In this document: piece after piece, positions 7,289-15,053 of the stretch
Numbering within the stretch: position 1 is the first letter of the stretch
Layout of the letters: each line of letters begins with the position of its first letter
NCBI GenBank assembly: GCA_023428695.1
Contig: JAEYWY010000006.1
Span: 1 to 64,000, forward strand
Reading direction: 5' to 3'
Source of the DNA: Bacteroidota bacterium
GTDB lineage: Bacteria; Bacteroidota; Bacteroidia; Cytophagales; Cyclobacteriaceae
Length of the DNA: 64,000 nucleotides
Notes under the pieces: generated by a model
What the model was told of the DNA's origin: nothing
Seen by the model: only the letters and a program-made list of their open reading frames with translations
The model's database searches: none
Program-made: the position numbers and the translations under genes

Positions 7289-8188
7289 TCACTCGCGCTT
7301 TTGCCTTCTAATGCGGTATCCTATCCACGCCCCAACACCAATACTCAGTTCGTTGAAATCCTCCAGCCTGTAAAAGCGCAAAAAACAGGCGAAATGTTTG
7401 TGTCCGCCTTTGACCTCAGCCATGTACTCGACCTTTCCGTCATAAACACCCACGCGCGCAACTGCTTCAGGATAAAGCGGCATATTAAACCACATGCCTA
7501 TTCCCAGCAGGGCACCAGAATAATTCGCGCGACCGGATTCCCCGGCGTTAAGACTCAGATGCGTATAACCACCAATAAGTTTGACATTGCCCGTATTAAA
7601 ATCAACTTCAAATGAATTTGCCCGGCTTGCAAGGCCGTCCCGATAGTTCAGCCTACGATAATTCCAACCAAAGTCAATATCAAAATCACAGTTTGAAATA
7701 TAATGCGCGAGTTGGATCCCGGCGATCTCAAGCTTGTTATCACCGAGGTCTGATTGCATCCCATATTTTCCCCTGACGATCCCACCGTATATCCATGGCG
7801 ATGCGACTTCAACTTGTCCGCCCAACGGAGTATTCACCACGCCGCTCACAGCGTATAACACGACGTGCTGAGAATCAAAGAAGTCTTTATTACAGTCTGC
7901 CTTTAACTTCACGTCCAAATGTTGTCTCCCATTCAGCGGAACCTCCAACGTTTGATATCCGATAAAAGAAAAAACGAGTGTTGCTTTTGTATCGGTGACC
8001 TCAACAGAAAATGAGCCGTCTACGTCGGTTGTCGTTCCGTTCCGTGCACCTTTTTCCACGACGTTAATTCCGGGCAAGGGGGATTTGTCTTCCTTTAATA
8101 TTACTGTACCTGTAACAGATACTTGCGCGGCGACATTTAACGTTACAACAAGGGTAATGTGCAATGCCGCAGCTATTGACCGAAACAT
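7289..8188 (-). CDS. CarboxypepD_reg-like domain outer-membrane protein
   Basis: After a signal peptide (about 1-21) comes a carboxypeptidase-D-regulatory-like beta-sandwich (22-92). It shows the classic VTGTVILKEDKSPLPGINV, GTTTDVDGSFSVEV and LVFSFIGYQTLEV pattern found at the N-terminus of Bacteroidota SusC/TonB receptors. Instead of a plug and a large barrel it continues for only about 200 residues of beta-rich sequence rich in Gly and Tyr. It is therefore not a TonB receptor but possibly a small 8-10-strand barrel. The function is unknown. Confidence 0.75.
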   Translation of the reverse strand: MFRSIAAALHITLVVTLNVAAQVSVTGTVILKEDKSPLPGINVVEKGARNGTTTDVDGSFSVEVTDTKATLVFSFIGYQTLEVPLNGRQHLDVKLKADCNKDFFDSQHVVLYAVSGVVNTPLGGQVEVASPWIYGGIVRGKYGMQSDLGDNKLEIAGIQLAHYISNCDFDIDFGWNYRRLNYRDGLASRANSFEVDFNTGNVKLIGGYTHLSLNAGESGRANYSGALLGIGMWFNMPLYPEAVARVGVYDGKVEYMAEVKGGHKHFACFLRFYRLEDFNELSIGVGAWIGYRIRRQKRE

Positions 8189-8228
8189 ATAGCGCTTGTT
8201 TTATTAAAGATCACGCCTATACGAAATA

Positions 8229-8723
8229 CTAGCGAGCAAATTTCAGCGACCTCATCAAGTCAAGCAATTGTGCACGGTTGTGTGGATGCAAATCCGTGCC
8301 GTCCATCGTGAACTTGTAAATCCGGTTGGGTTCAAGACTGTCAAAGTACACACCGGTGATGCCCTTACCGAGGCCGACGGGTCTCACCACCCTGGCTTTC
8401 TTTTCATCAATAACAACGAAGTCGATAACATAACCCTCAGGATCGACATTGAGTGGATTCGAATACTTGCCAAAATCAAACGTGATCTCCTGGCCATCAC
8501 TTGTTTGAATAACGCCCACATATGAATCATACCCTTTTCGGGTTTCACCATTCCATGTAATTGGAACATCGACCGTGAAGTAAGCGAATTCGAGGCGTTT
8601 TGTTTTCGCCGTATCGTCATCACATGCGATCATTGCGGCGATAAGAACCAACGTTGTGAGTAGCGCCATCAGGCTACGGCTTTCCAACCGCATGTATTTC
8701 TTAAAACGATTCGACTTTATCAT
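8229..8723 (-). CDS. Lipoprotein, unknown function
   Basis: This 164-residue protein has an N-terminal signal with lipobox AAMIAC near residue 34, followed by Asp residues (CDDD). In Bacteroidota charged residues right after the Cys can signal surface export. A shorter start at MRLESRSLMALL (residue 11) is possible and would give a more normal signal length. The mature part is beta-rich and unrecognised. It lies 12 bases downstream of the next gene on the same strand, suggesting an operon. Confidence 0.65.
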   Translation of the reverse strand: MIKSNRFKKYMRLESRSLMALLTTLVLIAAMIACDDDTAKTKRLEFAYFTVDVPITWNGETRKGYDSYVGVIQTSDGQEITFDFGKYSNPLNVDPEGYVIDFVVIDEKKARVVRPVGLGKGITGVYFDSLEPNRIYKFTMDGTDLHPHNRAQLLDLMRSLKFAR

Positions 8724-8735
8724 AAAGGTATAATT

Positions 8736-9353
8736 TCAAATCCGTTTCTTGTAGAAGTAAATATACCCTTCCATTACCAAAATCAGAACCATCAAAAGCG
8801 GTCCGATGAGTAAGAACATACCCTTCAAGGTACCTTCCATGAACTGCAGAAACACAAAGCTGCAAAACGCCCATATTATCGCGGATGTATAAATTATCCG
8901 TCTCGGCAGTTTGAATCGCCTCTCCCGGGTGGACATCAACCAATTCCGGTATTTCACATTATCAGGACTCATCCTGACAAGCTGCTGAAATGCTTTTTCC
9001 GTATCACCAACATGCGCTGTGTAGTACGAACATGACCCAAGCGACCAAAGGAGGCCTTCGTAATATGGATTCTTCAATCTTTCCTCCGCACTCAATCCGG
9101 ATTCGCGCTCGAACCGCGGGACAAACTCCCGCAGAACATCCGTTGCTTTAGCCGTAATCCCGGCGGCCGCAAGACTCAACCCATAGTCGCCGCGCATTCT
9201 GAACTTGAATTGTTTTTGGTTAGCATCACTGTCATCCAACCCTTCAATCGCCTCCATGTTCTTTTCATAGAACCGGATAAACGACAACGCGTCCATTGCT
9301 GTGTCCGACAACTCGTCCTGAAGTTTTTCGAAGTCTATATTCTGATCTGTCAT
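8736..9353 (-). CDS. TPR-like cytosolic domain with C-terminal membrane anchor
   Basis: Residues 1-145 are helical and include a repeat-like GLSLAAAGITAKATDVLREFVPRF and LLWSLGSCSYYTAHVGDTEKAFQQLVRM, which suggests degenerate tetratricopeptide repeats. Two transmembrane segments follow (about 155-172 and 178-200) ending in YKKRI. No known family is recognised. It is packed between 8229-8723 and 9366-10010 with 12-base gaps, so the three are probably co-transcribed. Confidence 0.65.
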   Translation of the reverse strand: MTDQNIDFEKLQDELSDTAMDALSFIRFYEKNMEAIEGLDDSDANQKQFKFRMRGDYGLSLAAAGITAKATDVLREFVPRFERESGLSAEERLKNPYYEGLLWSLGSCSYYTAHVGDTEKAFQQLVRMSPDNVKYRNWLMSTRERRFKLPRRIIYTSAIIWAFCSFVFLQFMEGTLKGMFLLIGPLLMVLILVMEGYIYFYKKRI

Positions 9354-9365
9354 TGTGACGCTTGA

Positions 9366-10010
9366 TTAGTCGACCAGTATTTTGCTTGTATAGTCCACAA
9401 CAAAGTCACGCAGAAATGAATCAACAAACTCCTCGGAGCTGTTTTCATCCATCAGCTTCTGCTTTGCCTCAAGATACTCCGGAGTTTCCCGGAATGCCTT
9501 GAATTGTCTTTCACGGAATTGCGAATACTCGTTGTGATCGTACTTCCGCTCTGCTTTCAGATTGCCAGTATAAACTTCCAGTAAAATATACCTTTCGTAA
9601 GTCGACGCATAACCCATATGGACGTAATTGATAAGTTCACCATCAGGAATCACAAGCAGTCCGGTGAGCCACGTGATTTTGATTTCCTTCTCGCCAGGGA
9701 ACACGTCTTCAAGAACGCTTTTCCATTCTGTATCAAAACCCTTCTTTTCGATCATGATCTCGATGTCTTTCAGAAAAAGCTGACCGTCTTTCACCTCAAA
9801 AGTCGCGACATAACCACGCCATAGGGCCGTGCTGATTATACTGCCACGAGGTCTTCGTTCAGGATACTTATCAAAGAACTTTTCGAGAGGATTGCTGTGA
9901 AGTGCGTATTCCTTCCCCTGATAAATGATCTTATCGGGAATTTGCGCCGTGGAAAATGCTCCTGCGCAGATACAGAGAAGAACCAACGTAATCAGTAGCC
10001 GCTTTTTCAT
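9366..10010 (-). CDS. Secreted protein, unknown function
   Basis: The start is placed at MKKRLLITLVLLC (10008-10010) because this gives a clean signal peptide. The longer upstream reading (from 10073) adds an atypical Cys-rich leader. The mature protein of about 190 residues is charged and has no recognised domain. Its tail (about 160-214) is rich in Glu and Lys. It appears to be the first gene of a three-gene group reading to 8229. Confidence 0.6.
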   Translation of the reverse strand: MKKRLLITLVLLCICAGAFSTAQIPDKIIYQGKEYALHSNPLEKFFDKYPERRPRGSIISTALWRGYVATFEVKDGQLFLKDIEIMIEKKGFDTEWKSVLEDVFPGEKEIKITWLTGLLVIPDGELINYVHMGYASTYERYILLEVYTGNLKAERKYDHNEYSQFRERQFKAFRETPEYLEAKQKLMDENSSEEFVDSFLRDFVVDYTSKILVD

Positions 10011-10128
10011 GGCACAATTCGATTCGCACAACGTGAACACCATCGAAAGTACAAAAAAGGACGGGTAACACAATGGCAGTTGGCTACTTGCCGGGGATTC
10101 CTTCGAAGTGGTTTTCGGTGACCAAGGC

Positions 10129-10191
10129 GTGAAGGTCGCCGGAAGGTGTGTTCATTTCTGATTTGTAATTTTGATTTCTAATTGGGGTGGG
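10129..10191 (+). repeat. Dispersed repeat R1, copy 1
   Basis: The block starts GTGAAGGTCGCCGGAAG and continues through TTCTGATTTGTAATTTTG and TTTCTAATTGGGGTG. It matches 13635-13693 over its whole length with scattered changes, and the second half resembles 20060-20100. It lies in intergenic sequence. Confidence 0.5.
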
Positions 10192-10446
10192 ACAAGGACT
10201 AAGGACATCGATATTGAATTAATGTTTATCACCTCACACTCCGCTCTCACGCTGTTTTTATGCGGCCCCCTCGCCACGAAGCGTGGACGAGGGCCGGGCT
10301 ATCCGCTATACTCCTCGTAGGCGCGGGCAGAGCCCGCACCACTGCGGGGTGCCGCTCCTATCCCTGGCCGAATGCAGGGTGAGGGTGGAGTGTGGAGTGA
10401 GGGTATGCTTAAACGTCAATCGATACAGATTTCTCGTTTTAAATGA

Positions 10447-10503
10447 TTCTCACAGAATGCACAGAAAGCCGGAAGAAAGCACAGAAAAAAACATAGAATG
10501 AAT
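10447..10503 (+). repeat. Dispersed repeat R2, copy 1 (left of the ankyrin gene)
   Basis: The sequence TTCTCACAGAATGCACAG, followed by GAAG, GCACA and ATAGAATGAATG, recurs at 11267-11305 in the same orientation. The two copies bracket the ankyrin gene. Confidence 0.5.
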
Positions 10504-10519
10504 GATAGCAGCAAACGGA

Positions 10520-11173
10520 TCACTGCAAGCTTCGGAGATAATGCGCAACTCCGGCGTGCCCGTCTCTTTCTGCGATCGTCAAGGCGGTATCACCATTGTC
10601 CATGGTCGCTGTCCCATCTGCCCCACTTTCAACAAGTAACCGAACCAATTCCAAATTGCCCCGATGGGCGGCGGAATGCAGGGCTGTAACATTTTGCATC
10701 TGCGGCGCATTGACATCCACACCGTGTTCGATGAATAATCTACACAATGCAACATTCTCACGCGCTACCGCAGCGTGAAGCGCATTCACTCGCGTCGGGT
10801 TCGTTGCATGTATGCCGGGATCGGCACCAAATTCAAGTAACAGCTTTGCAACGTTATCATGACCAAAGAACGTCGCGAGCGATAACGGTGTAAATCCATC
10901 CGGAGAATGCTGATTGGCACGGGTGGGGTCTTCGGTGAGCGCTGCTTTTACTTCTTTAATACGCGCGCCAACGATCGCTTCATGAAAGGTGAATGAACCT
11001 TTGAGTTCGGTCGCCTTGCGGAAAACTTCCGGCATGCCGCTATACGCGAGCAGCATGTAGCCGGAGGTACCGTTCTCATCAGAGATGTCGAGGATGTCGG
11101 GAGTGGCGGTAATGAGCGCGATCAACTCGTTGGTTGCTTTTTCTTTGATGAGGCTTTTCAGTCTATCGGGCAT
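10520..11173 (-). CDS. Ankyrin-repeat protein
   Basis: The 217-residue protein has four to five ankyrin repeats after residue 60. Examples are DGFTPLSLATFFGHDNVAKLLLEFGAD, RVNALHAAVARENVALCRLFIEHGVDVN, NVTALHSAAHRGNLELVRLLVESGAD and GDTALTIAERDGHAGVAHYL, each with the TPL/TAL-H-x-A and LL-x-x-GAD signature. The N-terminal 60 residues are helical, probably a degenerate first repeat. There is no signal peptide, so it is cytosolic. Ankyrin repeats bind protein partners, but the partner is not evident here. Confidence 0.9.
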   Translation of the reverse strand: MPDRLKSLIKEKATNELIALITATPDILDISDENGTSGYMLLAYSGMPEVFRKATELKGSFTFHEAIVGARIKEVKAALTEDPTRANQHSPDGFTPLSLATFFGHDNVAKLLLEFGADPGIHATNPTRVNALHAAVARENVALCRLFIEHGVDVNAPQMQNVTALHSAAHRGNLELVRLLVESGADGTATMDNGDTALTIAERDGHAGVAHYLRSLQ

Positions 11174-11266
11174 TGGAATGTCGGGGTGGGGTGATTACCA
11201 AATATAATCAGTCCGTGGCTACGTTGCATGGTGGGAGTTACGTTTTTGAAATACCGAAAAGGATTT

Positions 11267-11305
11267 TTCTCACAGAATGCACGGAAGGAGGCACAAAATG
11301 AATGC
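11267..11305 (+). repeat. Dispersed repeat R2, copy 2 (right of the ankyrin gene)
   Basis: The block TTCTCACAGAATGCACGG followed by AAGGAGGCACAAAATGAATG is the shorter counterpart of 10447-10503, in the same orientation about 820 bases away. Confidence 0.5.
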
Positions 11306-11388
11306 AGGTGTACGATAGTTGATTTGCTTCGATTAATTAACGAGTTTGAGCGTATGATTAAATGAACGATAACTACTAACTTCAATCA

Positions 11389-11796
11389 ATGACACATCCA
11401 ACAGTATTCAATGATGTAGTGGTACTTCCGTCGGGACAGGGACGGGTGTACAACTGCGGAACAATGACGGCGATATTCAAAGCGGACGAAAACGAAACGC
11501 GGGAAAAATACAGTGTATCCGAATGGTGGCTGGAGCCCGGTTCTGAAGGTCCCGGTGCGCATCAGCACGAGGAGAATGACGAAATATTTTACGTCCTGGA
11601 AGGAACAGCATCGGTTCTTGCCGGCGACAAATGGATCGATGCCGAAAAGGGAACGTTTCTCAGAATCCCGGCGAAGACGATGCACGATTTCAGGAATAAC
11701 ACCGACAGGAAAGCCGGATTACTTAACTTCTTTATTCCGGGAGGATTTGAACGAAATATGCCCGCTATCGTGAAATGGTTTGAAGACAATAAATAA
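11389..11796 (+). CDS. Cupin-domain protein
   Basis: This 135-residue single-domain cupin has motif 1 in GAHQHEENDEIFYVLEG (about 52-68), giving the H-x-H and E metal ligands, and motif 2 in LRIPAKTMHDFRNN (about 90-103), giving the last His. The fold binds a divalent metal and serves dioxygenases, isomerases or sugar-binding proteins. The substrate is unknown. There is no signal peptide. It is a single-gene unit with convergent neighbours. Confidence 0.85.
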   Translation: MTHPTVFNDVVVLPSGQGRVYNCGTMTAIFKADENETREKYSVSEWWLEPGSEGPGAHQHEENDEIFYVLEGTASVLAGDKWIDAEKGTFLRIPAKTMHDFRNNTDRKAGLLNFFIPGGFERNMPAIVKWFEDNK

Positions 11797-12041
11797 TCGG
11801 ATGACTCCTGAAAACGTCAATCCCCGAAACGTCAGAAACAATACCTTTCCCACCATCGTCACCAGCACCATCAGGGCGAGCATGACCATGACGACGCGAG
11901 TGTCCGGAGATTACCTTTCCGAGATACAGGGAGACAACGATCACGGCAAGCGTAATCTTGACAAGTACGTCGGCTGTCGCGAGGTAATCTTCATACGCTG
12001 AGTTTCACCGGCAACACTAATTGTCGCGCACGCAAATCCGT

Positions 12042-12473
12042 TCAGAAGTAAGACTCTGGATGACGCCTCTCTTCACCGGCAAAATTGAAGAGAATCAGTC
12101 CCATGGCAATAGCGATAGCCTTGTCGAGGATCGAATAAAGAAACGCGCCTTCATACGTCGCCTGGATCGACAGATAAAATGCCAGTTCGATGACGGCGCC
12201 GGTGATCAAAAGCACAAAGAGTTTCCTGACGATGTACTCACGGATGTTTCGCAGAAGTCCGAACGTAAGAATTACATAAAGAAAGAATCCGCCGACCAGG
12301 AAAAGATAAAAGCCGGTGGATTTTATGTACGCCGACGTAAAGGCAACGCTCTCCGTGGCGGCGTTACCGGAATAAATGCGAACAGCGATGAACTGAATAG
12401 CGATAAGGATCAGTTCTGCACTCAGAGCGGCCAGCACGACATGCCGGTACGACCAGTTTCGTTTCGGTTCCAT
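12042..12473 (-). CDS. Four-TM membrane protein, unknown
   Basis: The start at MEPKRNWSYRH (12471-12473) is preferred over the upstream in-frame start at 12554 because the extra leader is not hydrophobic and looks like untranslated sequence. The 143-residue product has four hydrophobic spans (roughly 13-32, 52-74, 83-103 and 110-130) and short loops. Its general layout resembles small PsiE-like proteins, but the similarity is too weak to name it. Confidence 0.6.
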   Translation of the reverse strand: MEPKRNWSYRHVVLAALSAELILIAIQFIAVRIYSGNAATESVAFTSAYIKSTGFYLFLVGGFFLYVILTFGLLRNIREYIVRKLFVLLITGAVIELAFYLSIQATYEGAFLYSILDKAIAIAMGLILFNFAGEERRHPESYF

Positions 12474-12714
12474 ATTTAAGTTGTTTTCGGAAGGTACCAT
12501 CAATGGTGTCCGCAAGACATGATCAATGTAATCCGCGGACGGGTTTATTCTCACTCAACGCCGGGACATGCCTCACGGTGGATCACCGGTAGTCCCGCCG
12601 CCGTTTGATTTCCCGCGACCGCCGTTGACGCAATCAGCCCCTGTTTTTGTCGCGCCTCACCTTGCCGGATATTCTAAAGATTTGGCAACTTGGTGGTATA
12701 TAATAGCACAACAG

Positions 12715-13101
12715 ATGAAGACAGACTTTAAATCTGTGGATGAGTACATTGCCAGCTTTCCCGCCGCAGTCCAGTCCCGTTTGAAAAAGGTGCGCGCCAT
12801 CATCAGAAAAGAGGCTCGTGAAGCGGAAGAACAATTGGCTTATGGCATGCCCGCATACAAACTCTCAGGGAAACCGCTCGTTTATTTTGCCGGCTACAAA
12901 AGCCACATCGGGTTTTATGCCACGCCAACGGGGCATTCAGAGTTTGCTAAGGAGCTTTCGCTATACAAACAGGGAAAGGGATCGGTACAGTTTCCGCTGG
13001 ACGAACCACTGCCAGTCGAACTCATTCAACGGATCGTTGAGTTCAGGGTAAAGGAGAGCCAGAACAAATCCGGGAAAGCGAAGAGCAAAAGCGCGAAGTA
13101 A
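12715..13101 (+). CDS. DUF1801 (YdhG-like) protein
   Basis: The start is set at MKTDFKSVDEYIASFP (12715). The upstream in-frame extension is a Pro-rich run with no family similarity. The 128-residue protein shows the DUF1801 pattern: DEYIASFPAAVQSRLKKVRAIIRKEAREAEEQLAYGMPAYKLSGK, then a core FAGYKSHIGFYATP and SVQFPLDEPLPVELI. The family is a small iron-chaperone/frataxin-like fold of unknown cellular role. It ends in a Lys/Ser-rich tail. It faces the next gene convergently with 2 bases between the stops. Confidence 0.85.
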   Translation: MKTDFKSVDEYIASFPAAVQSRLKKVRAIIRKEAREAEEQLAYGMPAYKLSGKPLVYFAGYKSHIGFYATPTGHSEFAKELSLYKQGKGSVQFPLDEPLPVELIQRIVEFRVKESQNKSGKAKSKSAK

Positions 13102-13103
13102 TC

Positions 13104-13487
13104 TCACCGGATTGTAATGCGGCGGCTCTTCCTGAAACTTTGCTTGCAGGTTCCGTCATCAAAACGTCTCCAATCGGCGAGGGAAATAATTGTCTCACGC
13201 CCGGCGTTGAACTTCTTGAGTTTGACTTCCCAGGTGCGAAATGCGAGGCAGGAAAAAACCACGACACCCTTGTCAATGTCCGCGACCTGTATTTCAAATT
13301 CGCCACACGTACCAGTTACGACAGTCGTTGTTGTTCCTTTTATTGTAGCGTTACAACCAGAAATTGCATCCCCGTTGCGAGTGGTGAGTCTGCCCTTTAT
13401 GACTACGGACGTATCCTGAGTAAACGCCCTGGATGTGATTCCTGCCCATACAATAATAATCCATGCGGCTGCGGCAAGTGGTCTCAT
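13104..13487 (-). CDS. Small secreted CarboxypepD_reg-like protein
   Basis: The start at MRPLAAAAW (13487) gives a proper signal peptide ending near TSRAFTQ. The mature part (about 25-100) reads VVIKGRLTTRNGDAISGCNATIKGTTT and VTGTCGEFEIQVADI, the beta-sandwich seen at the N-terminus of Bacteroidota outer-membrane receptors, but with Cys residues in place of usual positions. It stands alone without any barrel. The basic C-terminus (KSRRITIR) is unusual. It could be a stand-alone adaptor or the remnant of a larger receptor. Confidence 0.65.
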   Translation of the reverse strand: MRPLAAAAWIIIVWAGITSRAFTQDTSVVIKGRLTTRNGDAISGCNATIKGTTTTVVTGTCGEFEIQVADIDKGVVVFSCLAFRTWEVKLKKFNAGRETIISLADWRRFDDGTCKQSFRKSRRITIR

Positions 13488-13634
13488 GTCTGAATGATTG
13501 CAGACCAAATATAGAGAGACGAACAGCGTCATCCGCATAAAAGCGCGTACGTAGTATTGATGATTGCGATAAAACTGTATGCGTGGGAATGTAAGTATGA
13601 ACGTTCCTTTGGCTTAGCTTTCGATATGGAAGTC

Positions 13635-13693
13635 GTGAAGGTCGCTGGAAGACGCGTACTATCTGATTTTTAATTTTGGCTTCTAACCGGGTG
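13635..13693 (+). repeat. Dispersed repeat R1, copy 2
   Basis: GTGAAGGTCGCTGGAAG and the following TCTGATTTTTAATTTTGG and TTCTAACCGGGTG correspond to the copy at 10129-10191. The surrounding stretch 13488-13792 holds no gene. Confidence 0.5.
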
Positions 13694-13792
13694 TGAGCCA
13701 AAACCAAAGTGACGATTTCGGATCATGGTTTCTCTGCGAAACCGCGTGTCCCTGCACAGTCCGTATTCAACACCGCGCAGGACGAAACAGCA

Positions 13793-14524
13793 TTAGAAGC
13801 TCGCCAGCGATATACCTACTGTGAACGTATTGAAGTCGATAGGCCGACCCATGTTGTAGAAGCCTTCACCTTCTTTGAACAGCGGGCTCAGGTTATAGTA
13901 GCCGAACAGGGCGAAGTTGCCAAAGCCGACTTTTGCCGATACGCCGTAGCGCAAGCGGTTAAGATTGAAGTTTTGTTTGTCCTTGATCTGCTTCAACTCG
14001 CCGTCGTCCTTGAACTTGATCTTGGTCATGGCGTCGTAGAGATAGCCCACTCTTCCACCTACTGAGATCTTGAAGCTGCGGGCGGGGTCGTCGGGATTTG
14101 AGGTATAACGAAATTCAAGCGGAACGTCTATGTAGTTAGTTATGAACTGACTTTTCTTTAGTCTCGTTATCTGGTGGTCGGCGATACTAACCAGGATAAC
14201 AGAGTCACGGTTGTCCGCCGGGTATGTGAGGATGTCGCCATTTCTGAACTTAAAGCGTTCGAGGCTGACGCCGATCCCCGGCACAAAGCTGATGCGTGAT
14301 TTGAGGATACGCAGCTCATACTGATAATACAGGTTAAGAGAGCGTGATCCGAATAGTCCCAGATCAAAGCGGTCCGGGGCATCCAGAGCGCGGTTAAAGC
14401 CAAATTCCAGCGTAAATGTACCCGGCAAATCGGGTCGGCCAACACGGGATTTCGTTTCCGTGGTCTGGGCGAATGTGGACACAGAGAGGGAAGCGAGGAA
14501 CAGGAGAACGGTGAGTTTAGTCAT
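13793..14524 (-). CDS. PorT-like outer-membrane beta-barrel protein
   Basis: The start at MTKLTVLLFLASLSVSTFAQ (14524) gives a signal peptide of about 19 residues. The 243-residue product shows the PorT pattern: GFNRALDAPDRFDLGLFGSRSLNLYYQYEL, VPGIGVSLERFKF, YIDVPLEFRYTSNP, FKISVGGRVGYLYD, LRYGVSAKVGFGNFALFGYYNLSPLF, and a C-terminal strand FTVGISLASF ending in Phe. PorT-family proteins are outer-membrane barrels, some linked to type IX secretion, but many paralogues have unknown roles. Confidence 0.85.
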   Translation of the reverse strand: MTKLTVLLFLASLSVSTFAQTTETKSRVGRPDLPGTFTLEFGFNRALDAPDRFDLGLFGSRSLNLYYQYELRILKSRISFVPGIGVSLERFKFRNGDILTYPADNRDSVILVSIADHQITRLKKSQFITNYIDVPLEFRYTSNPDDPARSFKISVGGRVGYLYDAMTKIKFKDDGELKQIKDKQNFNLNRLRYGVSAKVGFGNFALFGYYNLSPLFKEGEGFYNMGRPIDFNTFTVGISLASF

Positions 14525-14592
14525 CTTGCTGGGTAAAAATCTGAAACAGCCCCAAAAATAGCTTTTTTGTTGGCAGGGCCAAACCAATTTGT

Positions 14593-14622
14593 TTTGCCGA
14601 GTTGATTAATTCTTTACATTTG
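14593..14622 (+). promoter_or_regulatory. Bacteroidota-type promoter upstream of the tRNA-Arg region
   Basis: TTTG (14593-14596) and TACATTTG (14615-14622) are separated by 18 bases. This fits the Bacteroidota primary sigma consensus TTTG-N19-TAnnTTTG. Transcription would start near 14629 and run through the first tRNA-like copy into the true tRNA. Confidence 0.6.
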
Positions 14623-14753
14623 CACTCCCAAAAATCGCAGATTTGAGGGGCCGGCGTCAAACTGAATCTTTGATTGAGAAACGCCGGAAAAAGTTCTAGA
14701 GTATTGAAGAAAAGTCGCGTTGGGCCTGGCGGGCCGGCTGTGTTCAAAATACT

Positions 14754-14820
14754 GCACTCGTAGCTCGATTGATATAGAGCATCCCGACCTGCAATCGGGA
14801 AGGTTCGGTAGGTTGGGCAC
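14754..14820 (+). pseudogene. tRNA-like degenerate copy 1
   Basis: The acceptor and D-arm part (GCACTCGTAGCTCgATTGAtATAGAGCAT) copies the tRNA-Arg at 14831. The anticodon stem is replaced by CCCGA/TCGGG with loop CCTGCAA, and the T-arm and 3' acceptor are broken. It cannot fold as a functional tRNA. Confidence 0.6.
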
Positions 14821-14830
14821 ACATAATATT

Positions 14831-14904
14831 GCACTCGTAGCTCAATTGAATAGAGCATCTGACTACGGATCAGAAGGTTCGGGGTTTGAATCCCTGCGAG
14901 TGCA
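14831..14904 (+). tRNA. tRNA-Arg (anticodon ACG)
   Basis: The acceptor stem GCACTCG (14831-14837) pairs with CGAGTGC (14897-14903), with discriminator A. The anticodon stem TCTGA/TCAGA (14858-14862, 14870-14874) encloses the loop CTACGGA, anticodon ACG at 14865-14867. The T-arm contains GGTTTGAATCC. The first A of ACG would be modified to inosine, so it reads CGU, CGC and CGA. CCA is not encoded. A Rho-independent terminator follows within 10 bases. Confidence 0.95.
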
Positions 14905-14913
14905 CTCTCCTGA

Positions 14914-14941
14914 AGACCAGACTTTCATCTGGTCTTTTTTT
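14914..14941 (+). terminator. Rho-independent terminator after tRNA-Arg
   Basis: The stem AGACCAGA/TCTGGTCT with a six-base loop is followed directly by a run of seven T residues. Confidence 0.85.
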
Positions 14942-14954
14942 ATTGCGTATTAAT

Positions 14955-15033
14955 TAGCTCAATTGAATAGAGCATCCCGACCGTGGTCGGCATGGTTCGG
15001 GGTTTTCCCGAGGTCTCGGGACTGCGAGTGCAC
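14955..15033 (+). pseudogene. tRNA-like degenerate copy 2
   Basis: TAGCTCAATTGAATAGAGCAT duplicates the D-arm region of the tRNA-Arg, and the 3' end GCGAGTGCAC duplicates its acceptor strand. The middle is replaced by CCGACCGTGGTCGG and CCCGAGGTCTCGGG hairpins. The 5' acceptor strand is missing. Confidence 0.55.
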
Positions 15034-15053
15034 TTAAAAGCTTCCCCTCTTGC

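Larger units (their letters stand above)
10011..10519. other. Gene-free stretch with hairpins and dispersed repeats
   Basis: No credible gene is present. The stretch holds two strong hairpins: 10264-10295 (GGCCCCCTCGCCACG against CGTGGACGAGGGCC) and 10323-10337 (GCGGGC AGA GCCCGC). It also carries one copy each of two dispersed repeats, listed separately. Neither hairpin is followed by a T-run, so they are not ordinary terminators. Confidence 0.6.

Noticed and set aside
11719..11889. 56-residue hydrophobic reading on the minus strand (starts MVMLALMVLVTMV)
   Set aside because: Almost half of it lies antisense to the end of the cupin gene. A hydrophobic continuation upstream is in another frame and lacks a start. 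It may be a decayed membrane gene but cannot be supported.
12568..12714. N-terminal extension of the DUF1801 protein
   Set aside because: The extra 49 residues are Pro-rich and unlike the family. The internal ATG at 12715 gives the standard N-terminus.
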